In this document: positions 53,712-64,000 of the stretch, one piece after another
Numbering within the stretch: position 1 is the stretch's first letter
Layout: the number at the start of each line of letters is the position of its first letter
The notes under the pieces: model-generated
Told to the model about the DNA's origin: nothing
Database searches by the model: none
The model's input: the letters and a program-made list of their open reading frames with translations, nothing else
Made by a program: the position numbers and the translations under genes
Assembly (NCBI GenBank): GCA_030533445.1
Contig: CM060068.1
Location: 15,901,479-15,965,478 of the forward strand
Length of the DNA stretch: 64,000 bases
Source: Cyprinodon diabolis
Taxonomy: Eukaryota; Chordata; Actinopteri; Cyprinodontiformes; Cyprinodontidae
Direction of reading: 5' to 3'

Positions 53712-54540
53712 CAAGGACCAGGATCTGCAGACTGGTCAAGGTTAAGTGGACTTGGTGGCCGACTTCAGAAATGAATGGCCGCAAAAACATCTCTCTGAGT
53801 GACAGGAGAATTTCAGATGCCTAATGAGACTTAAGCTTGGTTTATGCTTGACAAATCCAGGAGGTCTGTGTGGCCAGATTATGTCATTTTTGGATAACTA
53901 CTTAGACGGATCTGCATGGAAAACAGGGTGAGCTAGTAGCAGCCCGTTGCCGAGGGTTTGCAAATGTAAAAATCTAGAGAAATCCCATGGTTTAGCCCAT
54001 AAATATCACCTTTATCAACTGATTGTGGAAAAAACTTGTGGAAAAAAAACTAATGTGGCTCACAAAGAGGCTTTCAAAAAGATGTAAACAGCTGTGTTTT
54101 TGCTGCCTGGTGTAGTGTGGTGTTGTCAGCTTGATGTTAGTGCTGAACACGCCCCCTTCCCCCCAAGCCATTAAGAACAGGGGGAAAGCCACACAGAGTA
54201 AAAATGCTCCAGACTCTGTGATGGTTGGCTAATTTTCTGCACAGAATGTCCATGCGTCTAGTATATTGAGCCCTTTAAGGTGGGGAACATCTGGCACAAA
54301 GAACCCCTGTTGTGGGTCTGGTATGCTAGGCTGCTGAGTACTGGAGACAATTTAGCCTGTTCCGAACCCAAGATCAGCAGAGGTTACAGGTCTGGCAACG
54401 TTAGGGAAAGTTAGCTAAAGCATTTAGATTTTGATCATTTTTTATTATTTCTTGTGTGTACTGTTTTGAAAGACAAACTAGTAACAGGTAGCTACACCAT
54501 GCTAATGTGTTTTTAGCTGTTTTTCATAGATCTAAAATAA
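53712..54540. other. Intergenic flank right of the ERV
   Basis: No ORF, exon or known repeat could be supported. It is the continuation of the host DNA seen before 26666. Confidence 0.4.
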
Positions 54541-54800
54541 GCTTTTTTCACTAAGAGTTTAAACACTAATATAACAATAAAAAACTTTTTTCTCCACATG
54601 CTTATCTCCAAAACATGTCCATGTGATATAATATGTCAGTTTTTCTTTTTTCATAAATTTCTGTTTTTTCTGTCAAGATGGGGTGCTGAGTGTACATTAA
54701 TGAGAAATAAAATTAACTTTTTTGACTTTTGTAAATAGCTGCAATTAAAAAAGGAGTAAAAATTTAAAGAGGTCTGAATACTTTCTGTACCCACTGTACA
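54541..54800 (-). repeat. Fragment of an abundant fish DNA repeat
   Basis: The end AGAGGTCTGAATACTTTCTGTACCCACTGTA (54769-54799, shown here in part) and the text GGGGTGCTGAGTGTACATTAATGAG mark a repeat common in fish genomes, probably derived from a DNA transposon. It is recognised by appearance only. Confidence 0.45.
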
Positions 54801-55168
54801 TATATACATATTGAAGTGTTATTCAAAGGGTTTGTCCCTAGTGATCTCTTCTCAGGAAAAGAACTGGAGAGAGAAAGATTCAAGGTGTAAACACAGAGCT
54901 TTCCAAAACATAATTTGATAAGATACTACTTTGCCTATATTTATTTATCTCTTGAGTTTGCATTCAACATATTCCAATTGTGCTAAATTAGCTAAAAGCC
55001 ATTATGCCTGTATGGTATTTCTGTAAGATTAAAACCCCTTTCCCTTTCTATAAAATAAGTAACATTTAAGTAAATCCATCATATTCTTTTGGCTATTACA
55101 GTCTTCTAACAGAACAATAAACTCATTAAACAGCACTGTAACTGTAAAAAAAATAATACCTTAGAGTT

Positions 55169-56040
55169 TTGTTTTTTTATCTGAAAATGCACCAACCTGC
55201 CTTCAGGAGGCACAGCCCTGAGCCAGCTCCCCTCTTCATCAATGGCGAGCAGGTGGAGAGGGTTCACAGCGTCAAATACCTCGGCGTCCACATCTCTGAC
55301 CGCATCACCTGGGCAGAGAACATCACCACCATCATCAAGAAGGCCCGGCAAAGGTTACACTTCCTGAGAATCCTCAGAAGGTATAACCTCAACTCCGATC
55401 TGCTGCTGGCCTTCTACCGCTCCTCCGTCGAGAGCTTGCTGACCTACTGCATCATAGTATGGTTCGGCAGCTCCACCGCTGCCGACAGGGAGAGGCTGCA
55501 GAGGGTGATAAAGGCAGCACAGAGGATTATCGGTCGCCCTCTCCCCTCCCTGACAGACATTTACTCCACCCGGTGCCTCAGCAGAGCCAGGGCCATCTCC
55601 AAGGACAGCTCCCACCCTGGCTCCACCCTGTTTGACCTGTTGCCCTCTGGAAGGCGCTACAGGCAAATGAGGATCAGGACAAACAGACTCAAGAACAGTT
55701 TCTTCCCCCAAGCCATTGCCGCCCTCAACTCCGACCTGCACTGACGGACACTTTTCACCTGGTTTGCATTATTCCCCAAGCCATTGCCCCCCTCAACTCC
55801 GACCTGCACTGTCGGTCACTTTACACCTGTTTTGCACTATCCCCCCCCCCCCACAATCTGTGCCAGTATTGTTTACATTTCCTTTTCCATTGTTTACATT
55901 TCCTTTTCCTTTTAATATATTTATATATATTTTTTTATTTTTCATTTTTATTTATTTTACGGTAGCTGATATGGAAGTCCCAAAATCTCATTGTATCCAT
56001 TGCAGAATATAATGACAATAAAGGCTTTTTGACTTTGACT
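55169..56040 (+). pseudogene. CR1/Rex1-like LINE, 3' fragment
   Basis: The ORF 55187-55744 encodes the end of a LINE reverse transcriptase: VKYLGVHISDRITW, a helical KKARQRLHFLRILRR stretch, YRSSVESLLTYCIIVW and DSSHPGSTLFDLLPSGRRYR. It ends at TGA 55742. The 3' UTR has a C-run at 55841-55852 and ends in AATGACAATAAAGGC near 56010-56025, a typical tail. The 5' part is missing and no RT active site is present. Confidence 0.8.
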
Positions 56041-56397
56041 TAAACCAGTGCTCCTGTTGGCGGCGTCGCTACTTTTGGCGACGTCTTGGCTGTTGTGTGG
56101 GGGCATTTACCTTCCTGTTGCCAGCAAGGGCACTAAGAAGAATTCAGAATTAGAGGATTTTGAGGAGATAAGGAAAGCCTATGATTTCCTTTCTGGAGAA
56201 ACATCAGGGATTCAAGTCCAGCAAAGGTCCATTCTCAACTTGGTTGAAGAGGTGAAGGACTTGTGATTGCTGAATGAGGAAAAGGACAAACGAACTGAGG
56301 GGGCCTTGGAGGAGTGGAGCACTCCATTAGATATATCCTAGGGTTTAGGGGTCTCTGGGTGGCACAGGGTGTGTTCAGGGGTTCTTGGACCATTAAA
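56041..56397. other. Unassigned segment with a short hydrophobic ORF
   Basis: An ORF at 56048-56266 has a hydrophobic start (LLLAASLLLATSWLLCGG) and then polar text. It could be a decayed fragment of a retroelement gene, but nothing recognisable supports it. Confidence 0.25.
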
Positions 56398-56572
56398 GGT
56401 CTCTGGCTCAGGATCTGGCCCACTAAACGGCTCTGGCCCGGGATCTGGCCCGCTAAAGGGCTCTGGCCTGGAATTTGGCCCGCTAAAGGGCTCTGGCCTG
56501 GGATCTGTTCCGCTAAAGGGCTCTGGCCTGGGATCTGGCTCGCTAAAGGGCTCTGGCCCTCTAAAGGTCTAG
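56398..56572. repeat. 30-bp minisatellite, about six units
   Basis: The unit is close to GGCTCTGGCC + YGGGATCTGG + CCCGCTAAAG. Its length of 30 bp is a multiple of three, so all frames through it stay open and give repetitive ORFs that should not be taken as genes. Confidence 0.85.
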
Positions 56573-58914
56573 GAGACAGCTAGCTGGCAGGGACCTGATG
56601 GTGGCAGGAAAGGGAAAAGGTCTTCCCTCTCCCCATAAACATAGTCCCACAAATGAGACTCCTTGAGATTAGGAGCTCTGACTGCAGGGGGTGTGATATT
56701 TGGACCTGGCTTGAGTTGTCTTATTCGTGACGCCAGCTATTGATGATGGAGGTGACGACTGAGACCACTGGGTAAACTGACCTGGTTGGAAGGTCCAGTC
56801 AGGCTTGACCCGCGGGAGAGGGATTGGAGGCGCCAGGCTGACCCGCCAGAGAGGGAGTGGCCTTCTTCCCCCGGCAGCAGAATTCATGGGCTGCGTCTTC
56901 CAAGGATCCGGTCTGCCTAAACTGGATCCTTCGAAGTCCTTGAAAATAAGGAGAACGGAAGTGTACGTTGACACACAAAGCAGGAAAAGAATGAAAACCA
57001 GTTTCTTCTTTACCTGCTCTGCTGCACTCACCCTTTTCCAAGGTGGACTGATAAAGGGTAGACTTTCCAGTGTGAAAAAGATAACAGAGGCAGGAATCCA
57101 AAAATCCAACACAAAAATGCAAAACATGACAGGAATCCAAAAATCTAACACAAAATGCAAAGCAAACTAGAACCATGGAGACATCAGGGAAAACATGCTC
57201 AAGGAGCCAGGGAAAGACGAGTAACCAGCACTGAGGAACTGCACAGGGAGAGTATTTATGGCTGACTGAACAAAGGCATAACTAACGAGCTGATTGGGAG
57301 TGGTATGAACAGAGGCTTTTAGAAAGGAGCTAGTGAAAATGAGACCAACACAAGAGGGCAACAGAGGGCAACAAAGAAAATAACACAAATATATCCAGAA
57401 AACACAACAAAATAGGAATTAAACCAAAAAAATAGAAAAAAAAATTTGAAAACATGCGGCAAAATAAAACTGAATACTCTAAAAGAAAACTTAACGGAAC
57501 CAAGACCGAGACAGAGAGGGGGTATGTAAAATAAGTTTTACTGCTTCATACCCCTTTTCAGATAATTTACATAAATCAATGTCAGATCAGTAGCTGTATG
57601 ACAGGTTTATTTGGCGGAGGGTTTTGTTTCTATTTATCTTTAGGTGAAATTAGTTGGTTTTGAAATTGGAGTTGGTTTGGTTTAATGTTAACCAGTCTCT
57701 TTCTCTGTGTATTTGGTTTTGCATTTGTTTGAAACATTTGTAGAAGCTTATTTATTGTTGTCTGTCAAAATTGTCTGAAATAAATTCCCTTTCATTCATA
57801 TATTCAAACCAGACTTTCAGTAAACCCTGCAGCAATCGATAACTTTCACTTTCAGGCTGCAGTGTTACTATGTCAAGCTTCTCTAAATTCTCCTTAGGTG
57901 TGAGTGTGTCTGCGAATGGTTGTTTGTCCTGTTTGTCTCTGTGTTGCCCTGCAATGGACTGCGATCTGTCCAGGATGTAGCCTGCCTCTTGCCCTTAGAC
58001 AGCTAGAGATAGGCACAAGCAGCCCTTGCAACCCATGCTGGGATAAAGCGTGACAGAAAATGGAAGGATGGATTAACATAATACTTTTTTTAAAAGTCAA
58101 AAGAATTGCACTCCGACCCTTCCATCAGATTATAAGTTTATACAATAATGCATGTCACCAAATAATATTTTTAATATTCAACATCCAATAAACTGCCCCA
58201 ATATACATTACATTTGCAGGCTGTACCAAGTATGTTAATATATCATTTACTGATATATAAATTTTCATGGAAATTACCACTGGCAAAAAAAAAAAAAACT
58301 TTTTGTATGTTAGCCATTCTGTTTTGCTGGTTGCTTTAATGCATAGAGGCCCAGGCCTCAACTGGGATTCATAAAGACTGACAGACAGCATCATGCTGCT
58401 CCAGATCGGAGGGGTGATCATACCCATCCCAGAGTGGGCACAACAGCTGATTAATGTGCAACATGCTCATGAAATCAGATGTATTTTAGAGCATATTTAA
58501 TGCTGTTTTATGACTACATTTATGAAGTTGGACAGTACATATTTTACCAATAATTTGTAGAAAATTTACAGGGGAGGTTTAGCATTTAGTATTCAACAAG
58601 AAATGTCCCCTATACTATAAATAGATGTGTAGGACTACATACATACAAACATAAAAATAACAGTGTGGTATCTCAATATGAGAAGTGCCTTTAGGTGTGA
58701 CAAATCATGGCAGCTCCTATACAACCATGTCTGTCACTGACAGACTGCTTAGCAGCGGCAGGGCTCCATTAAACCTGTGTCCTACACATGAGACTCTCAC
58801 ATGCTTCTCCCATAACCTTGCAAGAAACATAGTGTGGTTTTCAGCAAACAGGGGTCATTCTGGTAACCAAAAGTTAAATCTCAAACCTTCCTTGGTATAT
58901 CACACCAAGCCTGC
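56573..58914. other. Repeat-rich intergenic DNA
   Basis: No supported gene. A direct near-duplication, AGGAATCCAAAAATCYAACAC, lies at 57091-57150. At 57890-58075 there is a fish dispersed repeat tail (TGTTGCCCTGCAATGGACTG ... GGAAGGATGG), related in inverted orientation to 21128-21252. Confidence 0.45.
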
Positions 58915-59224
58915 ATGTAGCGACAGTGGAGAGAAAAGCTCTCTTTGAACATTAAGAAACCTCTAGCACAACCAGTCCCAGTATGAGCGGCCTTCTGCTG
59001 AGACCAACTTGGGTTCAAGGAAACAGAAGCAGACATACAGAAAGAAGCATATATACAAAAGGTTAACTGTTAACTAGAAAAGACACAGCCAGGCAGACGA
59101 GCTTGGAGCCAGCTCCCATTTCAGAGGACGAAGAAGAGAACATACAGTTAATTGTAGTAAGAGAAACCAGTCTCCACTGAAAAACAGGCAATGCTCCAAT
59201 ATCTTTAAACAATATTGCTGATGG
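58915..59224 (-). repeat. Diverged L2 LINE 3'-UTR fragment
   Basis: It matches 34345-34655 (GTAGCGACAGTG, GAGCGGCC, GGTTCAAGGA, CAGCCAGGCAGACGAGCT). After a solo LTR insertion the match resumes at 59727-59745. Confidence 0.75.
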
Positions 59225-59721
59225 TGTCATGATCAGGTAGGTTTTACTAGCCCAGATGCAGAACTCACAGACACACAGGCAGGTTAAAAGTCCAATTGTT
59301 TATTGGATACAGACAGGGGTCATCCTGGGGAGCGGAGGAGACAAAGCAGGTTAGGTTCAGGTACAGGTTAACAGGTTCAGGCTTACAGGTTTACAGGTTC
59401 AGACAGGCAGGCTGGCTCAGGCTTGCTGACCATAACTTAGTTCAACAATCCGGCTCAGAGGGAAGCTCTCCTTCAGCTTAAGTAAGGAGAGCTTAATGAG
59501 CAGATGGGGATCAGCTGCTTCAAATGAGCACCAGCTCTCAGGAGAGGATCCACGGCGCCCTCTGGTGGGCAAGCCTCTGGATCCCAACCAACAGCAGAAC
59601 CCCTCAGAAAGGGATCCACATCGCCCTCTGGAGGGCAGACCTCTGGATCCCACCAGACAACAGAAGCCCACAGAAAGGGATCCACGTCGCCCTCTGGAGG
59701 GCAAACCTCTGGATCCCAACA
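59225..59721. mobile_element. Solo LTR
   Basis: The segment starts TGTCATGATCAGG and ends CCCAACA, is flanked by GATGG on both sides (59220-59224 and 59722-59726) and interrupts the L2 fragment. There is no interior. Its right part is a tandem repeat of about 66 bp in three units (GGATCCCAAC ... GCCCTCTGGAGGGCA). These are the hallmarks of a solo LTR from recombination. Confidence 0.7.
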
Positions 59722-60333
59722 GATGGTAGCAGCACAGCTGATATTTATTGCTGATATTCACGGTCTTAATGTATTTGCATGCACAATACATAATACACAT
59801 CAATGATCGGGGAAGTCAACTGTGGAAATCTTGATGGAAATTTATGACAATGGAATAGATTTTGAATGGTGTGGCTACCAAGATGGTCTCGTAGGCAATA
59901 TGGTCTAACTAGATATTGGTAGTAATTTGGCAGGGGCAGAGCTTTGATGGTTTTAGTTCTGTTGTGTGACAACCTCAGCATATAGCTGAGGCACTTCTAC
60001 AAAAGATCCAGAGAAACTGCATTTTGTGGTCGGAGCATAACAAATACTTTAACGTGTATAAATACCGTTGCAACATTTCAAATATGTGTCATTTTAGGAA
60101 ACATAAGACCAAGATTCTTAAGTTTAGTATTGGAGTTAAAGCTAGTGTTCAGAGCAGGTAACCTGACTAAGCAACTTATTTTCCAGATTCTCTGATCAAT
60201 AGACAAAAACCCAATTTATTAGGCTTTATTTAGGGTAAACTACACATATGAGTTTAGGCAAATGTATTATTGTCCAACGCTGTGCAAATAATTTTAGCAA
60301 ATCAAAATATATTATATGAAAGGAAAAAACAAT

Positions 60334-60355
60334 GAAACAGAAACGAAAGTGAAAA
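60334..60355 (+). promoter_or_regulatory. ISRE-like cluster, copy 1
   Basis: GAAACAGAAACGAAAGTGAA contains overlapping GAAANNGAAA cores, a strong match to interferon-stimulated response elements. It lies about 110 bp upstream of a possible first exon of the IFI44-like gene. Confidence 0.7.
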
Positions 60356-60465
60356 TAAAATTTAAGAGATGGCAAGAAGTCATGTGGTTTACCAGAGCAG
60401 GGAATGTTATTAAACAGAGGAGACAATTGCTGCTCACTCATTTTCCACAGAGCAGCAACACCAGG

Positions 60466-60490
60466 ATGTATTTATTTAGGAAAATGTGGG
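60466..60490 (+). CDS. Possible first coding exon of the IFI44-like gene
   Basis: ATG at 60466 starts a 25-nt coding stretch (MYLFRKMW + 1 nt) ending at GTGAGT. Its phase 1 fits the 30-nt exon at 60735. The homologous place in the second unit (about 61780-61830) has a different reading, so this is tentative. Confidence 0.3.
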
Positions 60491-60734
60491 GTGAGTGCAT
60501 TTTACTTCAAATTACTCTTTTAGATATTTATGGCAATTGATTCACAAAGGCTGTAAAAATATATTTAATGCTAGCAAATGTATCTATTTAACATATCTTA
60601 TTTTTTTTTATATTTTATTGAAATGTCTTTGTTTCAGTCTTTCAGTTTTTTAACCAGTAAATTCTGTCAAAAATACTTTTTATTAACAGCTTATTTAATC
60701 TAAAATGACCATCTTTGACTTTTTCTGCTTAAGG

Positions 60735-60764
60735 TCTATCTATCACAGACCCGGAAGACTCTGG
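60735..60764 (+). CDS. 30-nt linker exon, copy 1
   Basis: The acceptor is CTTAAG and the donor GTAAGT. It encodes LSITDPEDS between split codons. Phase 1 at both ends means it can be included or skipped without a frame change. Confidence 0.55.
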
Positions 60765-63700
60765 TAAGTTAGTGACTAGTAGATGTGATAATAGCAGATA
60801 TGTGAACCTTCTTTATCACTAATATTGGTGACATGTCTGTTTTCGGTCGGTCTCAAAAGGTGTAAGCTAGAGTGGAACAAGATAGACTCTTGTGTGTTTG
60901 TAAATGCATAAATGTCATGAGAGTTCAGGTTGCAGACAACGTTAGAAACCTATGTTAAGGTAAAGTAAAATTCAGAAACATTGAGTTAAGTTATAGGTCT
61001 ATAATTGACCAAGTCATCTGGGTCAAGAGATGGTTTCTTAAGTAAAGGTTTAATTATAGCAACCTTAAAAGCTTTTGGTACATATCCTTGTAACAGGGAG
61101 AGATTAAGCACATCTAAAATGGAGAACGAGATAAAAGCAAATACTTCCTTAAATAACCTGTTTGCAACTGGTTTTAACATACAAGTTGAAGGCTTAGATT
61201 AATAAAGCACAGAGGAGAGCCGAGGTTTTGAAGGTTGTAGTTCTGTTTTGTGACAACCTATGAATACGGCTGAGGCACTTTGTACTAAAGGTCTAGGAAA
61301 AATGCATCTTGTGTTCGGATCATAACAAACATGTTTAACGTGTATAAGCACTATTGCAGCATTTCAAATATATGTCATTTTAGGAAACATAAGACCAAGG
61401 TTCTTAAGTTTGGTATTGGAGTTAAAGCTAGTGTTCAGAGCAGATAACCTGACAAAGCTTTAATCTCAGAATTCTGACTTTATTCTCAGAATTCTGACTT
61501 TAATCTCAGAATTCTGAGAAAAAAAGCCAGAATTCTGACTTTAATCTCAGAATTCTGACTTTTTTCCTATGTTAAACTGAAATAAAATTTGAAAATCAGT
61601 TAATTAAGTTCAGAATATATAATATGAAAGGAAAAAAACAATGAAAGAGAAACGAAAGTGGAAGTAAAATTAAAGAGATTATCTGAAGTCATGTGGTTTA
61701 CCAGAGCAGGTAATGTTATTTAGCAGAGGAGAAAATTAATGCCAAGTCATTTTGCAGCAGAGCAGCAACACACAAATAGACAATGGTTCACTTTTGTTTG
61801 TCTTTCAAACGGCAATTCAGGTATGTTGGTGTGAGTGCATTTTACCTCAGATTAGTCTTTTAGGTATTTACTGCAATTGATTCACTAAAGCTATTAAAAA
61901 TATTTAATACAAGCAAACATGTCTTATTTTTTCATATTTTATTGAAATGTCTCTTTCAGTCTCAAGTTTTTTTTTAACCAGTAAATTCTGTGAACATTTT
62001 TTTATATATTTTTATTAACAGCTTATTCAATCTACAATTACCATCTTGGTCTTTTTCTGCTTAAGGTCAACCTACGACAGACCCAGAAGACCCTGGTAAG
62101 TTAGTGACTAGTAGATGTGTGAGGGATTTGCACAAACCAGTCAGAAAACCACTGAAAAAAATAATTTTAAAAAAGTCTTAATTTATTCAAAAAAATGGGT
62201 TCTACAAATGATAAACTGGGCCCGAAAACAGAGATAAACAAAACAGAATAAAATTCAGGCTTTAACATAAAAAACTCAAGCACAAACTGATCTAACAAAC
62301 ATACATGAGGGAAACTTAAATATTGACTGATCAAACCACTGTTGAAACACAATCGGGATAACTGAGTAACAAAAAAATTAACTTAATTAAACAGATCAAT
62401 ACTGGCCAGATACTAAGTAATTAACTAATTAACAAGAATACCCAAACTAAGAATATTTAAACAAATGATAAACAAATTTCCCTTCCTTTTACAAATGGTG
62501 TGACACGCTAATTAGTCTGCAACCACCAATTGAGGAAAGCTGGAGCTCATTGCAGCCCTCCACGAGCAGATCCAAAGAAAACCAGCAATTCAAAGAAGAA
62601 ATTAGTCAATTGCATCTTAACAAGAAAAAAAACTGACAAATAAAGTTAACTAAATGTGTGCACCGCAAAAAGCTAACTTAAAGTGAGGCTAATGCAAATG
62701 TATGAAATGTGCAACTCATTTTGAAAATGAAAAATGTAAGAGTTACCACACAGCTTTAGAGAGGCTGTCACAAGATTTGATATTAGCAGATATGTGAAAC
62801 TCATTTAACGCTATTATTGTTGCATGATTAGCCCGTTTGTTTTGGGTTAGTCTCAAATGGTGTAAGCTTGAGCAGTACAAGATACTCTTGTGTGTTTGTG
62901 AATGCACAAATGCCATGAGAGTTCAGCTTGCAGACAAGGTTAGAAACTGATGTTAGGTAAAGTAAAACTCAGAAACATTGAGTGAGTTTAGAGAATATAG
63001 AAATCCTAAAATAACTTTACCCTGGTATAACTTTACAGTTATACTTTTTAAACTCATGACTGACATGAGTAAAGAAATCTTATGGTACTAGTTCACTTAC
63101 CATTCTCTGTTTATCCTTTAATAAAGCTCAGAAGAAAGAGTCACCAAGTAATTGATAACATTTTGTTTTTGAAAATATTTAATCAATCTTTGGAAAATAG
63201 TAGTTCATTTTTCTGTTCAGTTCTAGATGAACCATGGAGGGAACTATGCTGGAGGTGAGTTAACAGTAGCACTATTACCGCTCATCATTAACTGCCAGTT
63301 CATTTTTGGCAGTTTGTTTACAACCCTGGTGAAATGTAGAATTTGTGCATCTCAGGTTACTGCAGGAGAAAAATATAGAAAAAATAAAAAGCTCAGAGTA
63401 AGTGATTAAGGTTCTGTTGGGTTCTGGGCAGAAATTTGGCCCTAAAGACATTTTGACACAGGAGGAAATGGAGGAAAGAATCGGTGGGAGGAGGGAAATG
63501 TAGGGAGGTGATGAAATGCCTGATTATTTCTATCATCATCATAGTGGATCCTCATTAACTGCAGAGACATCACACAAAAAAGTTTAATAGGGGATTTGAA
63601 GAATTTGCATCATTTTGTAAGTTCTTAAACACAAAATTATAAATAAATGAAATGACCAAAAAAAAAAAAACTAAAACTCAAAGCTTGACTTTAAAGTTTT

Positions 63701-64000
63701 AGTGAAAATATTGAAACTATATATGATCTAACTAAGATTATTTTAGTTTTACTGATGGTCTTTGGTTCCAATCAGGGTTTGGTAGAATGTGTTTTGTTGT
63801 CTCTTTTGGGTTTTCACAGAACTAACAAATGAATATACTTGATGTTCTCAGTGAAAAACACCAGGATCTTCAATATGTTCAAGAATACAAACCTGTAAAA
63901 GATGAAATCAGGTACCTCCGAGTGCTTCTTTATGGACCCGTTGGTGCTGGGAAGTCCAGTTTCATCAACTCTGTCAGTAACGTCATTCGAGGTCGAATGA
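60735..64000 (+). CDS. IFI44-like GTPase-domain protein, 5' part (runs off the window)
   Basis: The model joins 60735-60764 (possibly alternative), 62066-62095, 63127-63147, 63221-63254 and 63852-64000. The first three are phase 1 at both ends. The fourth encodes [11 protein letters not shown] and ends in phase 2, continuing into the fifth, which encodes [25 protein letters not shown] and [11 protein letters not shown]. The P-loop GPVGAGKSS and the PWR...W motif before it are, from memory, typical of fish interferon-induced 44-like proteins, cytoplasmic and interferon-inducible. The rest of the G domain lies beyond the window. Two ISRE-like clusters upstream agree. Which promoter copy and first exon are used is open. 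Confidence 0.78.
60986..61200 (-). repeat. L2 LINE RT fragment
   Basis: It matches 43945-44160 of the full L2 copy (the RT text ending LVNYRPI, minus strand). It sits between the two duplication units. Confidence 0.8.
61459..61565. repeat. Short tandem repeat, TCAGAATTCTGACTTTAATC
   Basis: About five units of a roughly 20-bp repeat, partly self-complementary through AGAATTCT, inserted into unit 2 at the point where unit 1 reads GACTAAGC. Confidence 0.85.
61643..61664 (+). promoter_or_regulatory. ISRE-like cluster, copy 2
   Basis: GAAAGAGAAACGAAAGTGGA retains the GAAANNGAAA core in the second duplication unit. Confidence 0.62.
62066..62095 (+). CDS. 30-nt linker exon, copy 2
   Basis: The acceptor is CTTAAG and the donor GTAAGT. 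It encodes QPTTDPEDP between split codons. It is phase 1 at both ends and paralogous to 60735-60764. Confidence 0.6.
62115..62772. mobile_element. Insertion in unit 2, possible solo LTR
   Basis: Unit 1 lacks about 655 bp present here. The insert starts TGTGAGGGATTTG and ends GGCTGTCACA; the flanks AGATG and AGATT are close to a 5-bp duplication. TG...CA ends suggest a solo LTR, but no related copy is in the window. Confidence 0.4.
63127..63147 (+). CDS. 21-nt linker exon of the IFI44-like gene
   Basis: The acceptor is ATAAAG and the donor GTAATT. It is phase 1 at both ends and encodes QKKESP between split codons. Confidence 0.5.
63221..63254 (+). CDS. Exon encoding the PWR motif
   Basis: The acceptor is CTGTTCAG and the donor GTGAGT. 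It encodes [10 protein letters not shown] and goes from phase 1 to phase 2, matching the next acceptor at 63851. Confidence 0.7.
63852..64000 (+). CDS. P-loop exon of the IFI44-like gene (continues beyond the window)
   Basis: The acceptor GTTCTCAG ends at 63851 and gives phase 2. The AG at 63819-63820 (TTTTCACAG) would put a TAA or TGA in every relevant frame, so the downstream acceptor is chosen. It encodes [19 protein letters not shown] and then [17 protein letters not shown]. Confidence 0.8.

Larger units (their letters stand above)
59930..60985 (+). repeat. Tandem duplication unit 1 (promoter and 30-nt exon)
   Basis: This segment is repeated with divergence at 61215-62118 plus 62773-62985. 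Shared text includes TTTTAGGAAACATAAGACCAAG, the ISRE-like cluster, GTCATGTGGTTTACCAGAGCAG and CTGCTTAAGGTC before the 30-nt exon. Confidence 0.8.
61215..62118 (+). repeat. Tandem duplication unit 2
   Basis: A second copy of the promoter and 30-nt exon segment. It continues after an insertion at 62773-62985. The match to unit 1 is clear but diverged. Confidence 0.78.

Noticed and set aside
56048..56266. Membrane protein gene from a hydrophobic ORF
   Set aside because: Short, isolated and surrounded by repeats; a hydrophobic run alone is not enough.

Overview
The window reads as intron-rich nuclear DNA of a ray-finned (teleost) fish. It holds spliced host exons with GT/AG borders, a Rex3 LINE, an L2/Maui-type LINE with an esterase ORF1, and gypsy, BEL/Pao and class-I-like retroviral elements, plus an interferon-induced 44-like (IFI44-like) GTPase exon. 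There is no bacterial gene organisation, no rRNA and no CRISPR. Everything below comes from reading the sequence by eye; nothing was run against a database.

Layout. 1-1093 and 9590-10930: non-coding flank, including a TTAGTC-rich old repeat split by a young gypsy element at 1094-9589 (minus strand). 10935-24962: a host gene on the plus strand with an ISRE-like promoter and about 13 exons. I reconstruct a protein of about 474 residues: a short acidic N-terminus, two tandem pairs of CxxC modules (A1-B1-A2-B2), a chain of short linker exons, and a C-terminal domain resembling one I remember from uncharacterised teleost proteins. Its large intron (14.3-18.8 kb) carries a 2.4-kb foldback structure with a perfect 99-bp palindrome and a Harbinger-like insertion. 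26666-53711: one defective endogenous retrovirus (4-bp target duplication, tRNA-Arg primer site) stretched to 27 kb by insertions: a small foldback element, a Rex3 copy, and an L2 LINE that itself contains a BEL/Pao element. Its 3' part keeps an intact 283-residue ORF of unknown function. 53712-59930: mixed repeats (LINE fragments, minisatellite, solo LTR). 59930-64000: the 5' part of an IFI44-like gene on the plus strand, whose interferon-responsive promoter and a 30-nt exon are tandemly duplicated; the window ends inside the P-loop exon.

How it fits together. The two host genes lie in the same orientation. Both have interferon-response-like motifs upstream and both use short phase-1 linker exons, including similar 30-nt ones. 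The simplest reading is a teleost interferon-inducible locus whose genes share exon modules and are now separated by about 35 kb of nested transposons. LTR comparison agrees with the nesting order: the retrovirus is oldest (about 16 LTR differences in 949 bp), while the BEL (2 seen in 568 bp) and gypsy (2 seen in 1183 bp) elements are young.
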